From positions 1 to 64,000 of the forward strand of contig JAFWPB010000022.1 in NCBI GenBank assembly GCA_017545245.1: a stretch of DNA of 64,000 nt. The letters run 5' to 3'. This document shows positions 24,714 to 33,199 of the stretch, one piece after another. The notes beneath the pieces were generated by a model. It had not been told where the DNA came from. It did no database searches and saw only the letters and a program-made list of their open reading frames with translations. Source of the stretch: Clostridiales bacterium. Its GTDB lineage: Bacteria > Bacillota > Clostridia > Saccharofermentanales > Saccharofermentanaceae. Each line of letters opens with the position of its first letter. Position 1 is the stretch's first letter. The translations under genes were made by a program, and so were the position numbers.

Positions 24714-27197
24714 ATGACGCAAACAAATGATATTCGTCTTCCTTCGTGGATCTCACCGGGTATGGTTTTCCAGCAGGGGGTACCGGTCAAGCTTCGTGGA
24801 GAAGTGGGAAAACCGAATGTTCCGGTTACACTCGAGGTCATGAAGGATCCGACTGACGGTCGAAAAGTTTCCAAACTGGATACGGATTACGGTGTTATCC
24901 TGAGTTTGGAGACGACTTCCTCGGAAGACGGCAGTTTCCAGTTTGATCTTCCGCCGTACAAGTCTTCGACGGACGCATATACGCTTGTATTCCATTCACT
25001 GACAAATAACCTGACGATCGGCGACTGCCGATGCGGTGATGTCTGGGTCATGTTCGGCGGCAAGCCTTTTGGCATATCGATATCGGAGAGCGCTGCGCCA
25101 AGAACGCCTTTGAAAAAGACGGTCATGCCGTTGATCCGTTTTTATACGCCAGAGAGAAATGCGCTGACTGATATTGAAAAGATCTCCTATGAGCCGATCC
25201 TGACACAGCAGGACCATAACTGGATCCGTATCCGTGATACAAAAGAACTGGCGAAGGTTTCTTCGGTAGCGTTCTCTTTTGCCTATCATCTTGCGGAGCA
25301 GCTTCATTATCCGGTAGGCATCCTTGATCTGGCCGAAGACTATGCTCCGATCTATCGCTGGCTTTCTCATGACGGAATCGATAATAACGATACGATCCGC
25401 GAGTATCTTGACGAGCGGAACCTGTACTTTGATGAAGAGGGATTCCGTGCGAATATCCTGCGCTTGACGGAGAAGAAAAACGCGATCCTGACAGGCTCAC
25501 TTCTTAAGAAAGATGAAGTTGGAGAAGACGGCGAGGCAACAAGCGAAGAGTCTTTCGTCTTCGAAGATGAAGAGAAGTGTGATGTGCCGATCGATCCGGA
25601 AGGTGCACTGGCTTTTGAAGATGATGACGGGACGAAGAAAGAAGAAGCGGAAGAGAAAGAAGAAACCTCTGAGACGCCGGCTTCGGATGAAAGTGTTCCT
25701 GATGAAAATAAGGAAGAACCGAAAAAGAAAGAAGAACAGGCGGATCAGGAAGAGAAGGAAGAATCTTCAAGTGAAACTGAAGAGGATGCCGGCTTTAAAC
25801 TGACAGAGGATACAGAAGATCCGGAGGAGAAGGACGAAGCGCCGCTTCTTTTCCCGGATGAAGAAGTCGAAAAAGAGATCAAGAGCAATCACGATCTGAT
25901 CACCTCCATGTTGAAACTTGCGCCGGTTGAGAATGACACGCTGGTTTCCGAAGCGAGTCATAAGCCTCTGGTCGGACCGGAGGATCTGATGTCCGTGCTT
26001 TATAACCACAAACTGGCACCGCTTTGCGACAGCAGTATCCGTGGTATCGTCTTTGCGCCGGATGCATCCGATGCGCAGATCGGTAAGAGTTATACCATCA
26101 TGGTACGTCAGCTTCTGATCGATCTGGCCCGTGTATTTGGCCCTCGTACGATCGAGGATAAACTGCAGGTGCCGTCGTTCATTATTCTGGGATTGCACCC
26201 GGATGCGATGGACCCGGAGAAGCCGTATCAGCATGTTGAGTTTAATGAGAGACTTTCGGCGATCAGAAGGAGTTTCCCGATGCCGATCGGTATTTTGAGC
26301 CAGCACGATATGCTGCTTGCCGATCAGGCCGTTTCTTTTGCATTGGGACGCCGTCTCTCATGTATTGCCTTGGGTCTGCATTTTACGCCGAAGATGCCTT
26401 CGTCATCGCCGGAATGTGTTGGTGTCGAGGTGATCGGAAACAAGATCATGCTTTCCTTCGATAATACGGTCGATGGTTTGCGGCTTGCAGAGAACGAAGC
26501 GATCCTGAGAGGTTTCTCAATCTGTGATGAGAGCCGTGTATATGTGCCGGCACAGGCCAGGATCCTGCATGGCGTACGCGTCATGGTGTGGAACGATGAA
26601 ATCGAGAATCCGGTAGGAGTTACATATGGTTACAGCCCGATCCCGCATCAGGCGACATTCCGTAACCGTATCGATATTCCGGTACTGCCGTTCCGCTTTG
26701 ACCGTATTCCTTCCGAGTATTGTCCGGACCTGACATTTGCCGCATGTGAAGATCTTTCCTTTATCGGAAAAAGAACTTGGGAAGACAGTTTCGAAAAACT
26801 GCCGACGTACCAGGTAACGAAGGGCAAGGCGGAGATCTTCCGTGAAGTCATGAACAAGACGCAGGGCGCTGCTTCACTTCGAATCAAATATGAAACGGAG
26901 AACAGTCTTCTTTCTTTCGGACCGGTGCTCTCGTATGCATCCTGCATGGCACCGCTGCACTTCAGTAAAGCCAGAAGGATCTGCCTGGATGTGTTTAATC
27001 CGGATCAGGTGGAGAAGACCATGCAGATCTCCGGTTTCCGTGGAGAAGCGACGATCGCGATCGGGCTTCGCTGGCAGACGATCACATTGACCTGGTCTTC
27101 TTTCGATGAGATGGAAATCAGCGATCTGAAGTTCACGATTTTTGACAGACAGCGTTCCGGTGAGATTTATATAGATAACATACGATTCCTGACATAA
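24714..27197 (+). CDS. Cytoplasmic acetylesterase-like (SASA-family) protein lacking catalytic motifs
   Basis: An 827-residue protein with no signal peptide. The opening GMVFQQGVPVKLRG and GDVWVMFGG match the start of sialate O-acetylesterases (usual GDVWLCSGQSNM), but the Ser block is replaced by GGKPFGIS. A Glu/Lys-rich low-complexity insert spans about residues 262-385. After it, GIVFAPDASDAQIGKSY stands where GVIWYQGESN is expected, and the usual DIHP block reads SQHDML. The C-terminal ~130 residues look like a carbohydrate-binding beta sandwich. So the fold is probably SASA, the activity probably gone. Start ATG 24714, eight bases after GAAAGGTG. It precedes an AraC gene by 30 bases. Confidence 0.75.
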   Translation: MTQTNDIRLPSWISPGMVFQQGVPVKLRGEVGKPNVPVTLEVMKDPTDGRKVSKLDTDYGVILSLETTSSEDGSFQFDLPPYKSSTDAYTLVFHSLTNNLTIGDCRCGDVWVMFGGKPFGISISESAAPRTPLKKTVMPLIRFYTPERNALTDIEKISYEPILTQQDHNWIRIRDTKELAKVSSVAFSFAYHLAEQLHYPVGILDLAEDYAPIYRWLSHDGIDNNDTIREYLDERNLYFDEEGFRANILRLTEKKNAILTGSLLKKDEVGEDGEATSEESFVFEDEEKCDVPIDPEGALAFEDDDGTKKEEAEEKEETSETPASDESVPDENKEEPKKKEEQADQEEKEESSSETEEDAGFKLTEDTEDPEEKDEAPLLFPDEEVEKEIKSNHDLITSMLKLAPVENDTLVSEASHKPLVGPEDLMSVLYNHKLAPLCDSSIRGIVFAPDASDAQIGKSYTIMVRQLLIDLARVFGPRTIEDKLQVPSFIILGLHPDAMDPEKPYQHVEFNERLSAIRRSFPMPIGILSQHDMLLADQAVSFALGRRLSCIALGLHFTPKMPSSSPECVGVEVIGNKIMLSFDNTVDGLRLAENEAILRGFSICDESRVYVPAQARILHGVRVMVWNDEIENPVGVTYGYSPIPHQATFRNRIDIPVLPFRFDRIPSEYCPDLTFAACEDLSFIGKRTWEDSFEKLPTYQVTKGKAEIFREVMNKTQGAASLRIKYETENSLLSFGPVLSYASCMAPLHFSKARRICLDVFNPDQVEKTMQISGFRGEATIAIGLRWQTITLTWSSFDEMEISDLKFTIFDRQRSGEIYIDNIRFLT

Positions 27198-27227
27198 GGA
27201 ACGAAAACATAGGAGGTGACATGATAG

Positions 27228-28223
27228 ATGGTTGAAGATATACTGCCCGCATTTGAGAAAAGTCTTCTTGAGTTTTCAGGCTCGATTCCGGTCGTGTTTG
27301 AAGGCGTGGAACATTGTTACGAGACATCTACGCCCTTTCCGACAGCCAGCCGTCATACCTCCCACGAATTGATGTACCTTCGACAGGGCAAGTGTGAGTT
27401 CGTGATCAACGGGAAGACGGTCCAGGTGACGAAGGGCTCGACCCTCGTTATACGTCCGCAGGTCACGCATTCGGTAAAAGTACTTGAGGGCCCGGCAGAT
27501 ATGGTCGTGTTGTACTTTGGTTTTTCAAATGATCTGGAAAAGGCCAAAGAGGCGTTGCTTTCCAAACCGAAGGATGCCCAGCCGATGGATAACGGACGAT
27601 TGAAAGGTGGACCGACAGTTCCATTCCTTCAGGAGAATGTTTCGCAATTGCCGCTGGAATACTTCCTGGATTTTGCGCAGGGTGAAAAAGATGCGAAGAT
27701 CGATACGTCTTACCTGATCATCTCGGGAAAGAGCCGTCAGGCAATCGGAAGTCTGGCAGAGAGGATCATGCGTGAGAGCCGTCAGGATGCATATGCAAAA
27801 GATCTGATGATGCAGTTTTTGACGATGGAGCTCCTGATCACGCTTTCCCGTGCGCTTCGTGAAGAATGGGAAGAGAGTCTTCGTGTGAAGAATGGAAAAG
27901 CACGTGAGCTTGTCCTGATTGCAAGAGACTATCTGGACCAGAATTACGAGCGTGGTGTTACTGTGGCGGAAACGGCATCATATGTCTTCCTGAGCCAAGG
28001 TTACTTCACAAGAGCTTTTCGAGATGAATTCGGGATCAGTCCGATGAATTATCTGATGCAGATCCGTATCGAAGCAGCATGCCGGCTTCTGACGCAGAAA
28101 GAGATCAAGGTCAGCGGTATCGCGACGCAGGTGGGCTTTTCCAGTCCGCAGAGATTTAATGTGGCATTCCGTAAACAGAAGGGCATGACCCCGATGGAAT
28201 ACAGACATCAATATGGAGTTTGA
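27228..28223 (+). CDS. AraC-family regulator with cupin sensor domain
   Basis: A 331-residue transcription factor. Residues ~20-100 form a cupin-like ligand domain (HELMYLRQGKCEFVINGKTVQVTKGS), and the last ~100 residues hold the two AraC helix-turn-helix units: TVAETASYVFLSQGYFTRAFRDEFGISPMNYL and KVSGIATQVGFSSPQRFNVAFRKQKGMTPMEYR (read in parts). The ATG at 27228 follows AGGAGGTGA by eight bases. The folate genes start 12 bases after its stop, so it is co-transcribed with folE and with the SASA-like gene. It may control sugar genes elsewhere or its own operon; the inducer is unknown. Confidence 0.9.
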   Translation: MVEDILPAFEKSLLEFSGSIPVVFEGVEHCYETSTPFPTASRHTSHELMYLRQGKCEFVINGKTVQVTKGSTLVIRPQVTHSVKVLEGPADMVVLYFGFSNDLEKAKEALLSKPKDAQPMDNGRLKGGPTVPFLQENVSQLPLEYFLDFAQGEKDAKIDTSYLIISGKSRQAIGSLAERIMRESRQDAYAKDLMMQFLTMELLITLSRALREEWEESLRVKNGKARELVLIARDYLDQNYERGVTVAETASYVFLSQGYFTRAFRDEFGISPMNYLMQIRIEAACRLLTQKEIKVSGIATQVGFSSPQRFNVAFRKQKGMTPMEYRHQYGV

Positions 28224-28235
28224 GGAGATATAAAA

Positions 28236-28856
28236 ATGAGTGTGTATGATGATGATTTCCGTGTACCGGAGGAAAGCCGTAAGGGCATGGATCTGGAGAG
28301 GATCGAGAGAGCAGTAAGGGAGATCCTGATTGCCGTAGGTGAGGACCCGGACCGTGAAGGTTTGGTGGAGACCCCGAACCGCGTGGCCAGAATGTATGGC
28401 GAAGTGTTCTTCGGACTGCATCATGATATCCAGAAAGACATTAAAGTTTTCACGGAGACAGGAAATGATGAGATGATCCTGATCGGAGATATTCCGTTCT
28501 ATTCTATGTGTGAGCATCACCTGCTTCCGTTCCATGGCAAGGCGCACGTCGTCTATATTCCGAAGGACGGCAAGATCCTCGGTCTTTCCAAGGTGGCACG
28601 TATCGTGGATACACTTTCCAGAAAGCCGCAGCTGCAGGAGCGTCTTACAAAAGAGATCGCCAAGACGGTCGAGTCGGTCGTAGATGCGCAGGCGGTCTGT
28701 GTCGTAATCGAAGCCGAGCATTTGTGCATGACTATGCGTGGTATCAGAAAACCGGGATCAAAGACGATCACTTCTGCAATGCGTGGCGGATGCCGTTCCG
28801 ATGCAAGAACACGTTCCGAAGCACTTGCACTGATCAACCGGCCGAGAAATGCCTGA
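28236..28856 (+). CDS. folE: GTP cyclohydrolase I
   Basis: A 206-residue zinc enzyme, first step of folate synthesis (GTP to dihydroneopterin triphosphate). Family blocks: [18 protein letters not shown], the zinc site [22 protein letters not shown] (Cys and His ligands, about 90), [10 protein letters not shown], and [18 protein letters not shown] with the third ligand Cys. Length and motifs match the FolE1 type. Good RBS GAGGAGAT. First of four folate genes in a row, tightly packed. Confidence 0.97.
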   Translation: MSVYDDDFRVPEESRKGMDLERIERAVREILIAVGEDPDREGLVETPNRVARMYGEVFFGLHHDIQKDIKVFTETGNDEMILIGDIPFYSMCEHHLLPFHGKAHVVYIPKDGKILGLSKVARIVDTLSRKPQLQERLTKEIAKTVESVVDAQAVCVVIEAEHLCMTMRGIRKPGSKTITSAMRGGCRSDARTRSEALALINRPRNA

Positions 28857-28878
28857 TGAGAGGAAGCGCGAAGAGACG

Positions 28879-29751
28879 ATGATGACAGATATCGGGAAAA
28901 ACGGGCAAAGAACTGAAGAGACAAAAGGCGTGTGGACGTTTAGGGACAAAAGTCTTTCTTATCAGAACAGAACGCTGGTCATGGGGATCCTGAATGTAAC
29001 GATGGATTCCTTTTCGGATGGTGGCAGTTACTATACTCCGGAACTTGCTTTGGCTTGTGCTTTGGAAATGGAGAAAGATGGAGTCGATATTATCGATATC
29101 GGCGCAGAATCGACAAGACCGGGTGCCGAAGCAATCTCGGCAGACGAGGAATTGTCGCGTCTGATCCCGGCGTTGAAGCTGATCTCCCAGTATGTCTCTG
29201 TTCCTATCTCGGTAGATACATATAAGAGTAAGACGGCCAGAGAAGCGCTTGCTTTCGGTGCGTCGATCGTAAATGATGTTTGGGGCCTGATGTACGATCC
29301 GGATATGGCGAAGGTCGTTTCTGAGAACAATGCCGGTTTGGTTCTGATGGCGAATTATACTGATCCGAAGATCTTCAAAAAAGAAGGAGCGATCGTGGAA
29401 AACTGCCGTGCATTCTTTGAAATGGGAATGAAGAAAGCGCAGGAAGCAGGGATCCCGATGTCGAATATCCTTTTTGATCCGGGCATCGGATTTGGGACCG
29501 AAACAGATGAATCGATCGAACTGATCCGGAATACTTCGTATTTTCAAAAACACGGATATCCGATCCTGGTCGGGGCTTCGCGGAAGCGCTTTGTCGGTGC
29601 GACACTTGGTGGTGTGCCGGTGGAAGACAGGGATGCAGGTACGCTTTCCGTATCCTGCTATTGCGCCAAGGAACACGCTGCTGCTGTCCGCGTACATGAT
29701 GTGCACGGGACGGTGCAGGGCATGAAGATGTGGCAGGCGTTGGAGGGCTGA
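28879..29751 (+). CDS. folP: Dihydropteroate synthase
   Basis: The enzyme condenses pterin pyrophosphate with p-aminobenzoate and is the target of sulfonamides. TIM-barrel marks: VMGILNVTMDSFSDGG, DIGAESTRPGAE, SVDTYKSKTAREAL, NDVWGLMYDP, ILFDPGIGFGTETDE, and GASRKRF in loop 6-7, ending in RVHDVHGT. I start at 28879 (290 residues); the ATG at 28849 (300 residues) overlaps the folE stop and lacks a ribosome site, but cannot be excluded. Folate operon, third folate step. Confidence 0.95.
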   Translation: MMTDIGKNGQRTEETKGVWTFRDKSLSYQNRTLVMGILNVTMDSFSDGGSYYTPELALACALEMEKDGVDIIDIGAESTRPGAEAISADEELSRLIPALKLISQYVSVPISVDTYKSKTAREALAFGASIVNDVWGLMYDPDMAKVVSENNAGLVLMANYTDPKIFKKEGAIVENCRAFFEMGMKKAQEAGIPMSNILFDPGIGFGTETDESIELIRNTSYFQKHGYPILVGASRKRFVGATLGGVPVEDRDAGTLSVSCYCAKEHAAAVRVHDVHGTVQGMKMWQALEG

Positions 29752-29754
29752 TCC

Positions 29755-30135
29755 ATGGATAAGATTCTTCTGAACAATATGCGATTCATCAGCCACAGCG
29801 GAGTCCTGGAAGAAGAGAAGAAGAACGGGCAGACGTTTGTGGTCTCTATGGAACTGGATCTTCCGGAAGTGAAGGCCTGGAAAACAGATGCACTTGAAGA
29901 TACGATCGACTACAGCAAGGTGTTTGAGATCGTTAGAAAAACAGTCGAAGAGATCCAGTGTGATTTGATCGAATACATGGCAGGTAGAATCATCAGAAAC
30001 GTGATGAGTGCTTTTGGCGAAGTAGAGAGAATCAAAGTAAAGATTGAAAAACCACTTGCACCGATCGAGGGCGACTTTGAATCTATGGGTGTCGAGATCG
30101 CGCGCAGCCGAAAAGACCTGGAGGGGCTTGCATGA
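29755..30135 (+). CDS. folB: Dihydroneopterin aldolase
   Basis: A 126-residue tunnel-fold enzyme that splits dihydroneopterin to 6-hydroxymethyl-dihydropterin and glycolaldehyde. Recognisable stretches are MDKILLNNMRFISHSGVLEEEKKNGQ (substrate-binding Glu, read in parts), DTIDYSKVFEIV, and VKIEKPLAPIEG. It begins three bases after the folP stop, and its stop overlaps folK (ATGA). Order folE-folP-folB-folK places the four core enzymes in one unit. Confidence 0.95.
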   Translation: MDKILLNNMRFISHSGVLEEEKKNGQTFVVSMELDLPEVKAWKTDALEDTIDYSKVFEIVRKTVEEIQCDLIEYMAGRIIRNVMSAFGEVERIKVKIEKPLAPIEGDFESMGVEIARSRKDLEGLA

Positions 30136-30602
30136 GTGTCGCGTACCTTTCTTTGGGGAGCAATATGGGAGACCGTCTCGAAAATCTTATGGAGGCGGTG
30201 CGGCTCCTGAAGGCAGATCCGAAGATCACGGAGATTTCCTGTTCCCCGGTTTTTGAAACCGAACCGGTCGGCTATACGGAGCAGGACCTTTTCCTGAATA
30301 TATGTGTGAAGATCGAGACAAAGTATTCCCCGGTCGCACTTCTGGATAAGTGCCAGGAGATCGAGCAGGCTTTGCATAGAGTGCGGAAGATCCACTGGGG
30401 ACCGAGAACGATCGACCTGGATATACTGACCTTTGACGACAGGAAAATCGATACGAAGAGATTGACGATCCCGCATCCGAGAATGGAGGAGAGAGGCTTT
30501 GTCCAGGTGCCGTTGCTTTTCCTTTCCGGGGAGACGGAGATCCCGGAAAAATGGAAGACGGATGTCCGCTACTTCGGACCTATGCCTGACATTGACAGTT
30601 GA
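30132..30602 (+). CDS. folK: 6-hydroxymethyl-7,8-dihydropterin pyrophosphokinase
   Basis: A 156-residue kinase that transfers pyrophosphate from ATP to hydroxymethyl-dihydropterin, making the substrate of FolP. N-terminal YLSLGSNMGDRLENL, SPVFETEPVGYTEQDLFLN, and the catalytic WGPRTIDLDIL (about 94-104) with metal Asp residues are intact, followed by PHPRMEERGFVQVPL. Translationally coupled to folB. No terminator follows; a separate promoter for the next gene begins at its stop. Confidence 0.96.
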   Translation: MSVAYLSLGSNMGDRLENLMEAVRLLKADPKITEISCSPVFETEPVGYTEQDLFLNICVKIETKYSPVALLDKCQEIEQALHRVRKIHWGPRTIDLDILTFDDRKIDTKRLTIPHPRMEERGFVQVPLLFLSGETEIPEKWKTDVRYFGPMPDIDS

Positions 30603-30626
30603 TAGAAGTACGAAAACCGATATAAT
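30599..30626 (+). promoter_or_regulatory. Promoter of the Arg/Asn-rich protein gene
   Basis: TTGATA (30599-30604), 16-base spacer, TATAAT (30621-30626). The -35 overlaps the folK stop. Confidence 0.65.
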
Positions 30627-30664
30627 AAAGATGTTCAGTTCGTGATTACGATGGGAGGAAAAGA

Positions 30665-31186
30665 ATGGGCGAGCAAGAGAATAACAAGCCGAATCATCCG
30701 AATCAACCGAATCAGCCGGTAGCGACCAACGGAAACCAGACACCGAGAAGTGGAAACGGTAACCATGGCCGTAGAAGAAAATCAGGAAATCATGGCGGTA
30801 ACCAGAACCGTAATGGCGGCTATCGCGGCGGTAATAACCGTTCCGGAAACGAAGGCGGCGTTTCAAAGGAAAGAGACGAGAGACGTTCTGACAATCGTGA
30901 GCGCAATAACGATAAGAATCAGGAGAAGAACCCTGAGAGAAATAACGAAAAGAGAAACGAGCGTAATCAGGAAAGACGCGAATACCGTTCCAACAAGAGA
31001 GATTACGATCGGAATCAGGAGCCACGGGAGAACCGTGATGGTGAAGGCCGTTCCCGCAAGAACTGGAACCGCGCACCAAGACGCCCTGCAGAGGAGACGC
31101 TCGAGGATATCAAGAAAGATAATGAGCGGATCGAAAAAGATATCTGGCTTGAAATCGCCAGCATCCATTCTGTGAAATTGGATTGA
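30665..31186 (+). CDS. Intrinsically disordered Arg/Asn/Gly-rich protein
   Basis: A 173-residue protein with strong RBS (GGGAGG). Residues 1-~28 are Asn/Pro/Gln-rich (NHPNQPNQP), ~29-68 Gly/Asn/Arg-rich with RGG-like patches (GGYRGGNN), ~69-~135 Arg/Asn/Glu/Asp-rich with repeated NxERNxE patterns, and only the last ~30 residues (ETLEDIKKDNERIEKDIWLEIASI) could form a helix. No homologous domain that I recognise. The composition is like RNA-binding disordered proteins and linkers of RNA helicases, but no such enzyme is attached. It lies between the folate operon and tmk, with its own promoter. Function unknown. Confidence 0.82.
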   Translation: MGEQENNKPNHPNQPNQPVATNGNQTPRSGNGNHGRRRKSGNHGGNQNRNGGYRGGNNRSGNEGGVSKERDERRSDNRERNNDKNQEKNPERNNEKRNERNQERREYRSNKRDYDRNQEPRENRDGEGRSRKNWNRAPRRPAEETLEDIKKDNERIEKDIWLEIASIHSVKLD

Positions 31187-31194
31187 TTATGTTA

Positions 31195-31200
31195 TATAAT
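31195..31200 (+). promoter_or_regulatory. -10 element before tmk
   Basis: TATAAT at 31195-31200, 36 bases ahead of the tmk ATG; no clear -35 is seen, so it could be read-through only. Confidence 0.4.
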
Positions 31201-31235
31201 AAAAAGGTAAGGACGAAGGAGGTCAGAAGAAGCGC

Positions 31236-31859
31236 ATGAAGGGTCTGTTTGTAACCTTTGAGGGAATCGATGGTTCCGGAAAATCCACGCAGATCTCGAT
31301 GCTTTCGGAAGACTTAAAGAAGGAAGGGATTCCTTTTATCCTGATCCGTGAACCTGGAGCGACACCGATCGGTGAGAAGATCCGGACGATCCTTCTGGAT
31401 AAGGCGAACAGCAAGATGCATGCCCGCACCGAGCTTCTTCTTTATGAAGCAGCACGTGCGCAGATCGTAGAAGAGAGGATCCGGCCGGAACTTGAAAAGG
31501 GAACAGTAGTGATCTGTGACCGTTTCTACGATTCGACTGTTGCCTATCAGGGATATGCGAGAGGCCTTGATCTTGATGCGATCGGGTATCTGAACCGTTG
31601 GAGCACGGATGATCTAAAACCGGATATTACGTTTCTTTTCGATCTGCCGGAAGAGGTGGCATATCAGAGAAGAAATGGCCGTGAAGGCGCAGAGGACCGT
31701 CTGGAAGCAGAAGGTCTGGCATTTATGAAGAAAGTCCGTGACGGGTATCTTGAGATGGCCAAAGCGGAGAAGAGAATACATTGTATCTGTGCGTTGGACG
31801 AACCGGAGAAGATATATGAGAAGGTTCGTCTTGCTGTATGGGAGGTGTTAAGAAGATGA
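31236..31859 (+). CDS. tmk: Thymidylate kinase
   Basis: A 207-residue kinase converting dTMP to dTDP. P-loop FEGIDGSGKSTQ (8-19), the DRx motif in VICDRFYDSTVAYQGYARGL (about 93-112), and the lid RRNGREGAEDRLE (about 147-159). An Arg-poor P-loop and basic lid are of the bacterial type. RBS GGAGG. It opens the conserved tmk-darA-holB-ricT block and overlaps darA by four bases (ATGA). Confidence 0.96.
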   Translation: MKGLFVTFEGIDGSGKSTQISMLSEDLKKEGIPFILIREPGATPIGEKIRTILLDKANSKMHARTELLLYEAARAQIVEERIRPELEKGTVVICDRFYDSTVAYQGYARGLDLDAIGYLNRWSTDDLKPDITFLFDLPEEVAYQRRNGREGAEDRLEAEGLAFMKKVRDGYLEMAKAEKRIHCICALDEPEKIYEKVRLAVWEVLRR

Positions 31860-32185
31860 AACTGATTTTTGCAATTGTTCATGATGAGGATACGCCTCGT
31901 TTGATGGCAGAATTGAATAAAGCCGGTTTTCGTGTAACGAAACTGAATTCTTCCGGCGGATTCCTGAGATCCGGGAATACGACATTGATGATCGTGGTGG
32001 AAGAAGAAAAGAAGCAGGAGGTACTGGACCTGATCCGCAAGTATTCCTCCAGCCGTCAGTCGGCGATCAACACGAATGTGACTCCATCTGCAATGGGCGG
32101 AACCTATGTACCTTATCCGGTCGATGTAACGGTCGGCGGTGCGACGGTTTTCGTTGTGAACGTAGAGCAGTTTGAAAAGATGTGA
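31856..32185 (+). CDS. darA: Cyclic di-AMP receptor, PII-like
   Basis: A 109-residue protein identical in length to DarA/PstA (YaaQ) of Bacillus. Blocks seen: MKLIFAIVHDEDTPRLMAEL, KLNSSGGFLRSGNTTLMIVVEE (the c-di-AMP-binding turn with Gly-Gly-Phe), and the C-terminal GATVFVVNVEQFEKM. It forms homotrimers that bind c-di-AMP. The start at 31856 overlaps the tmk stop; an in-frame TTG/ATG further up lies inside tmk. Its place between tmk and holB is the classic one. It shows that the organism uses c-di-AMP. Confidence 0.95.
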   Translation: MKLIFAIVHDEDTPRLMAELNKAGFRVTKLNSSGGFLRSGNTTLMIVVEEEKKQEVLDLIRKYSSSRQSAINTNVTPSAMGGTYVPYPVDVTVGGATVFVVNVEQFEKM

Positions 32186-32188
32186 GTT

Positions 32189-33199
32189 ATGGCATTTTCT
32201 GAACTGATCGGACAATCTGAAGCAAAAGAGCGCCTCGGGAATTCCCTTCTTGGTGAACCGGGGCATGCTTTTTTATTTGTCGGTCCTTCCGGGATCGGCA
32301 AGAAGAGCCTGGCTCGTGAATTTGCAAAAGGGCTGCTTTGCAGTCATCCGACAAAAGAGGGCGGGTGTGGAACCTGCCCGAATTGTATTTATATGCGTGA
32401 GCACACCCACCCGGATTACAGGGAGCTTCTGCTTCCTTCCGGAGAGAAGAATATCAAGGTGGCAGATGTACGCTCGAAGATTCTCTCGGATGTGGGGATC
32501 CTTTCACAAATCGCGGAAAGAAAAGTATACCTGATCGATGCGGACGGTCTTGCCGAAGAGGGACAGAATGCTCTTCTGAAGACTTTGGAGGAACCGCCGA
32601 AGCATGTGGTGTTCCTGCTTACGGTCTCGGATGATTCGAAACTTCTCCCGACTGTGCTTTCCAGAACTGTATCGATCCGAATGACACCCAACCAGGAAAA
32701 TGAAGTGATCGCGCTTCTGAAGAGCAAAAACCCGGATATCCTGGACGATGAGGCGCAGCTTTATGCGCGCTTCTCCGGAGGAATCATCGGCTATGCCCTG
32801 ACACTGATGGAGACGACGTGGCTGGTTGATGCTTGGGAAGAACTGCTCGATCTGATCCTTCGTTTTCCAGAATTGTCGCGGACGGATCTTCTTACGGATA
32901 CCTATGCTTTCTTCGATGAAGAAAAAGAGCATTTCCTGGATCTGATCGCTCTCATGAATATGCTTTACGATGAACTGGCGATCCTGATCGTGGATCCGGA
33001 TTCGCCAAACTTGCATGGCGAGAGCAAAAAAGATAAGATGATTAGCATGATTAAGAAGTATAAGCTGGAAGTGAGCCAGGTCGAGAAGTGTTCGCATATT
33101 CTTGCGACGGCGGCAAAGGCTTCCCGCGCTAACGCGAATTATGAAATCATGGTGTGCCGGATGCTTCTGGCACTGAAAAAGGAGTATATACATGGCTAA
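32189..33199 (+). CDS. holB: DNA polymerase III subunit delta'
   Basis: A 336-residue AAA+ clamp-loader subunit. N-terminal FSELIGQSEAKERL, P-loop-like GPSGIGKKS (about 32-40), the zinc knuckle of four Cys in CSHPTKEGGCGTCPNC (about 51-66), then DADGLAEEGQNALLKTLEEPP (sensor/Walker B area) and SRT in LPTVLSRTVSIRM. Being delta' it is not expected to hydrolyse ATP. It overlaps ricT by eight bases. Some members of this cluster carry yaaR between darA and holB; it is missing here. Confidence 0.94.
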   Translation: MAFSELIGQSEAKERLGNSLLGEPGHAFLFVGPSGIGKKSLAREFAKGLLCSHPTKEGGCGTCPNCIYMREHTHPDYRELLLPSGEKNIKVADVRSKILSDVGILSQIAERKVYLIDADGLAEEGQNALLKTLEEPPKHVVFLLTVSDDSKLLPTVLSRTVSIRMTPNQENEVIALLKSKNPDILDDEAQLYARFSGGIIGYALTLMETTWLVDAWEELLDLILRFPELSRTDLLTDTYAFFDEEKEHFLDLIALMNMLYDELAILIVDPDSPNLHGESKKDKMISMIKKYKLEVSQVEKCSHILATAAKASRANANYEIMVCRMLLALKKEYIHG

